This document shows positions 62,221-64,000 of a stretch of DNA of 64,000 nucleotides, piece by piece. This DNA is from DATGUA01 sp035301545 (GTDB lineage: Bacteria; Bacillota; Clostridia; Tissierellales; Tissierellaceae). A program made the translations under genes and the position numbers. The number at the start of each line of letters is the position of its first letter. The stretch's first letter is position 1. A model generated the notes under the pieces. It saw nothing but the letters and a program-made list of their open reading frames with translations. It made no database searches and was not told the DNA's origin. Location of the stretch: positions 1-64,000 of the forward strand of contig DATGUA010000037.1 of assembly GCA_035301545.1 (NCBI GenBank). Direction: 5' to 3'.

Positions 62221-62697
62221 ATGGCAGAAAAGCGTGTATTTATGACTGCAGAGGGTTTAGAGAAAATGGAGAATGAATTAGATGAATTAAAATCTGTAAA
62301 AAGAAAAGAGGTTGCAGATAGAATAAAGCAAGCATTGAGCTTTGGTGATATTAGCGAAAATTCTGAATATGATCAAGCTAAAAATGAACAAGCACAATTA
62401 GAAGAGAAAATTATTAAATTAGAAGATATGTTAAGAAATTCTATGCTTATAGATGAAAATGAAATAACTACTGATAAAGTAAGTGTAGGATCAAAAGTCT
62501 TAGTAAAAGATTTAGAATATGATGAAGAAATGGAATATGTAATTGTAGGTTCTGCAGAGGCAGATCCGTTTGAAGGGAAGATATCAAATGAATCTCCTCT
62601 AGGAAGCTCTTTATTAGGAGGAAAACAAGGAGATATAGTGGAAGTACAGGTTCCAGATGGAAATATTAAATATGAAGTTGTAGAAATAACTAGATAG
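62221..62697 (+). CDS. greA: Transcription elongation factor GreA
   Basis: GreA rescues backtracked RNA polymerase by stimulating RNA cleavage. The N-terminal coiled coil carries MTAEGLEKMENELDEL and LSFGDISENSEYDQAKNEQ with the acidic tip DISENSEYD, and the C-terminal domain ends with SPLGSSLLGGKQGDIVEV. Length is 158 residues. GGGAGAG precedes the ATG. Just upstream of lysS, as in Bacillus relatives. Confidence 0.97.
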   Translation: MAEKRVFMTAEGLEKMENELDELKSVKRKEVADRIKQALSFGDISENSEYDQAKNEQAQLEEKIIKLEDMLRNSMLIDENEITTDKVSVGSKVLVKDLEYDEEMEYVIVGSAEADPFEGKISNESPLGSSLLGGKQGDIVEVQVPDGNIKYEVVEITR

Positions 62698-62731
62698 GAA
62701 GTAATATGTAAAAACTGAGGAGGAAAGATAA

Positions 62732-64000
62732 ATGTCTCATGAAGAACAGGATTTAAATGAAATGCTACAAGTTAGACGAGAAAAACTACAAGAACTACGT
62801 GATGAGGATAAAGATCCATTTTTTGTAGAAGAATTTGATATTACTAATGATAGTGAAGAAATAAAAAATAAATTTGAGAAATTTGAAGATCAAGAAGTTT
62901 CATTAGCTGGTAGGATAATGTCTAGGCGAGGACATGGAAAAGTAAATTTTATGGATCTTCAGGATAGGAAAGGTAGGATTCAGTTATTTGTTAAATTTGA
63001 TCTTATAGGAGAAGAAGCTTATGAGGATCTAAAATACTTAGATTTAGGAGATATAGTTGGGGTTAAGGGTCAAGTATTTAGGACTAGGTCAGGAGAAGTA
63101 TCTATTAGAGTTAAAGAAATACTTTTAATGTCCAAATCATTACAAATACTTCCAGAAAAATTTCATGGCTTAAAAGATCAAGATTTAAGATATAGACAGA
63201 GATATGTAGATTTAATTGTAAATCCTGAGACTAAGGAGACTTTTATATTAAGGACTAAGATGTTGAAAGCTGTTAGAGAATATCTTGACGAAAGAGGATT
63301 TCTTGAAGTTGAAACACCAGTATTAAGTACAATAGCTGGTGGGGCTAATGCAAGACCCTTTGTAACTCATCATAATACTCTAGATATAGATATGTATTTA
63401 AGAATAGCCAATGAATTATATTTAAAGAGATTAATCGTTGGTGGATTTGATAAAGTATACGAAATGGGCAAAATGTTTAGGAATGAAGGAATGAGTCCAA
63501 GACATAATCCTGAATTTACTAATATAGAATTATATCAAGCTTATGCAGATTATAAAGAAATGATGGTATTAACAGAAGAGCTTGTAGCATATGTAGCTGA
63601 AACAACATTAGGAACTACAAAGATTGATTATCAAGGAACTGAAATTGATTTAACTCCACCATGGAAGAGAATGGATATGGAAGAGGCTATAAAAGAATAT
63701 GTAGGAGTAGACTTCTCTGAAATAGCTACAGATGAAGAAGCTATAGAGGTTGCTAAGTCTAAGGGATTGGAAATTGAGTCAGAAATGAAAAGAGGACATA
63801 TTATATCTGAGATGTTTGAGGAATTCTGTGAGGAGCATCTAGTACAGCCTACATTTATTATAGGTCATCCTGTAGAAGTGTCTCCATTAGCAAAAAGAAA
63901 TCAAGAAGATCCTAGGAAAACAAATAGGTTTGAAGCTTTTGTGAATACATGGGAAATAGCTAATGCTTTTTCTGAGTTAAATGATCCTATAGATCAAAGA
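62732..64000 (+). CDS. lysS: Lysyl-tRNA synthetase (class II), N-terminal part
   Basis: The gene starts with ATG after GAGGAGGAAA and stays open to the end of the window, giving 423 residues of about 490. The OB-fold anticodon-binding domain lies at about 55-150 (VSLAGRIMSRRGHGKVNFMDL), and the class II catalytic core follows with motif 1 (FLEVETPVLS) and motif 2 (KMFRNEGMSPRHNPEFT). The segment with motif 3 is cut off. It charges tRNA-Lys. No T-box or riboswitch precedes it; it is likely transcribed with greA. Confidence 0.96.
   Translation, partial: MSHEEQDLNEMLQVRREKLQELRDEDKDPFFVEEFDITNDSEEIKNKFEKFEDQEVSLAGRIMSRRGHGKVNFMDLQDRKGRIQLFVKFDLIGEEAYEDLKYLDLGDIVGVKGQVFRTRSGEVSIRVKEILLMSKSLQILPEKFHGLKDQDLRYRQRYVDLIVNPETKETFILRTKMLKAVREYLDERGFLEVETPVLSTIAGGANARPFVTHHNTLDIDMYLRIANELYLKRLIVGGFDKVYEMGKMFRNEGMSPRHNPEFTNIELYQAYADYKEMMVLTEELVAYVAETTLGTTKIDYQGTEIDLTPPWKRMDMEEAIKEYVGVDFSEIATDEEAIEVAKSKGLEIESEMKRGHIISEMFEEFCEEHLVQPTFIIGHPVEVSPLAKRNQEDPRKTNRFEAFVNTWEIANAFSELNDPIDQR

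Noticed and set aside
1..64000. CRISPR array, insertion sequence or prophage
   Set aside because: No regularly spaced direct repeats, transposase, integrase or phage structural genes were found; the repeats seen are inside coding genes.

Overview
The window looks like a chromosome segment from a low-GC, anaerobic, endospore-forming Firmicute, most likely in the Clostridia/Tissierellia range (inference from gene content; no 16S gene is present). The reasons are very AT-rich DNA, strong AGGAGG-type ribosome binding sites often followed by TTG starts, an FMN riboswitch, a T-box, sporulation genes (spoVG, spoVT, spoVB-like, yabP, yabQ, spoIIE), and an in-frame UGA that reads best as selenocysteine.

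Region 1 (1-5040): the end of a GcvT-like methyltransferase gene, then an FMN riboswitch with its terminator and the operon ribD-ribE-ribBA-ribH. A HAD phosphatase gene overlaps the end of ribH and could supply the dephosphorylation step of riboflavin synthesis. Region 2 (5041-16300): an acyltransferase, an NlpC/P60 wall hydrolase with three peptidoglycan-binding repeats, an AbgT transporter with an M20 peptidase, a divergent pair made of a hydantoinase/oxoprolinase-like protein and a histone-deacetylase-fold amidohydrolase with a zinc ribbon, a TauE/SafE-type exporter and a DUF445 membrane protein.

Region 3 (16396-25461) is the most unusual part. It holds a D-aspartate-ligase-like ATP-grasp enzyme, a MurE lacking the usual DAP-binding Arg, a two-repeat lipoprotein, the flavin transferase ApbE, an Asp/Glu racemase, a sortase, tRNA-Ala(GGC), an exported C_GCAxxG_C_C-type redox protein with an in-frame UGA and SECIS-like hairpin, an FMN-binding lipoprotein and arginase. 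Two themes appear: peptidoglycan cross-bridge chemistry, and extracytoplasmic flavin/selenium redox proteins.

Region 4 (25638-38196) is mixed housekeeping: RNase H, dCMP deaminase, YihY, MscL, patatin, Nudix, CAP protein, T-box-controlled tyrS, a THUMP methyltransferase, cobalamin adenosyltransferase, a PAS-PP2C phosphatase, pgi and murC.

Region 5 (38446-64000) is the conserved Firmicute block spoVG-glmU-prs-pth-mfd-prsA-spoVT-spoVB-mazG-hup-rqcP-yabP-yabQ-divIC-yabR-spoIIE-tilS-hpt-ftsH-coaX-dusB-(unknown)-greA-lysS. The unknown gene between dusB and greA has no ATG/GTG/TTG at its ribosome binding site. It appears to start at AUA, with its Shine-Dalgarno sequence locked in a hairpin against an upstream anti-Shine-Dalgarno copy. 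The strongest novelty candidates are this gene and the selenoprotein. No CRISPR array, insertion sequence or prophage was seen.
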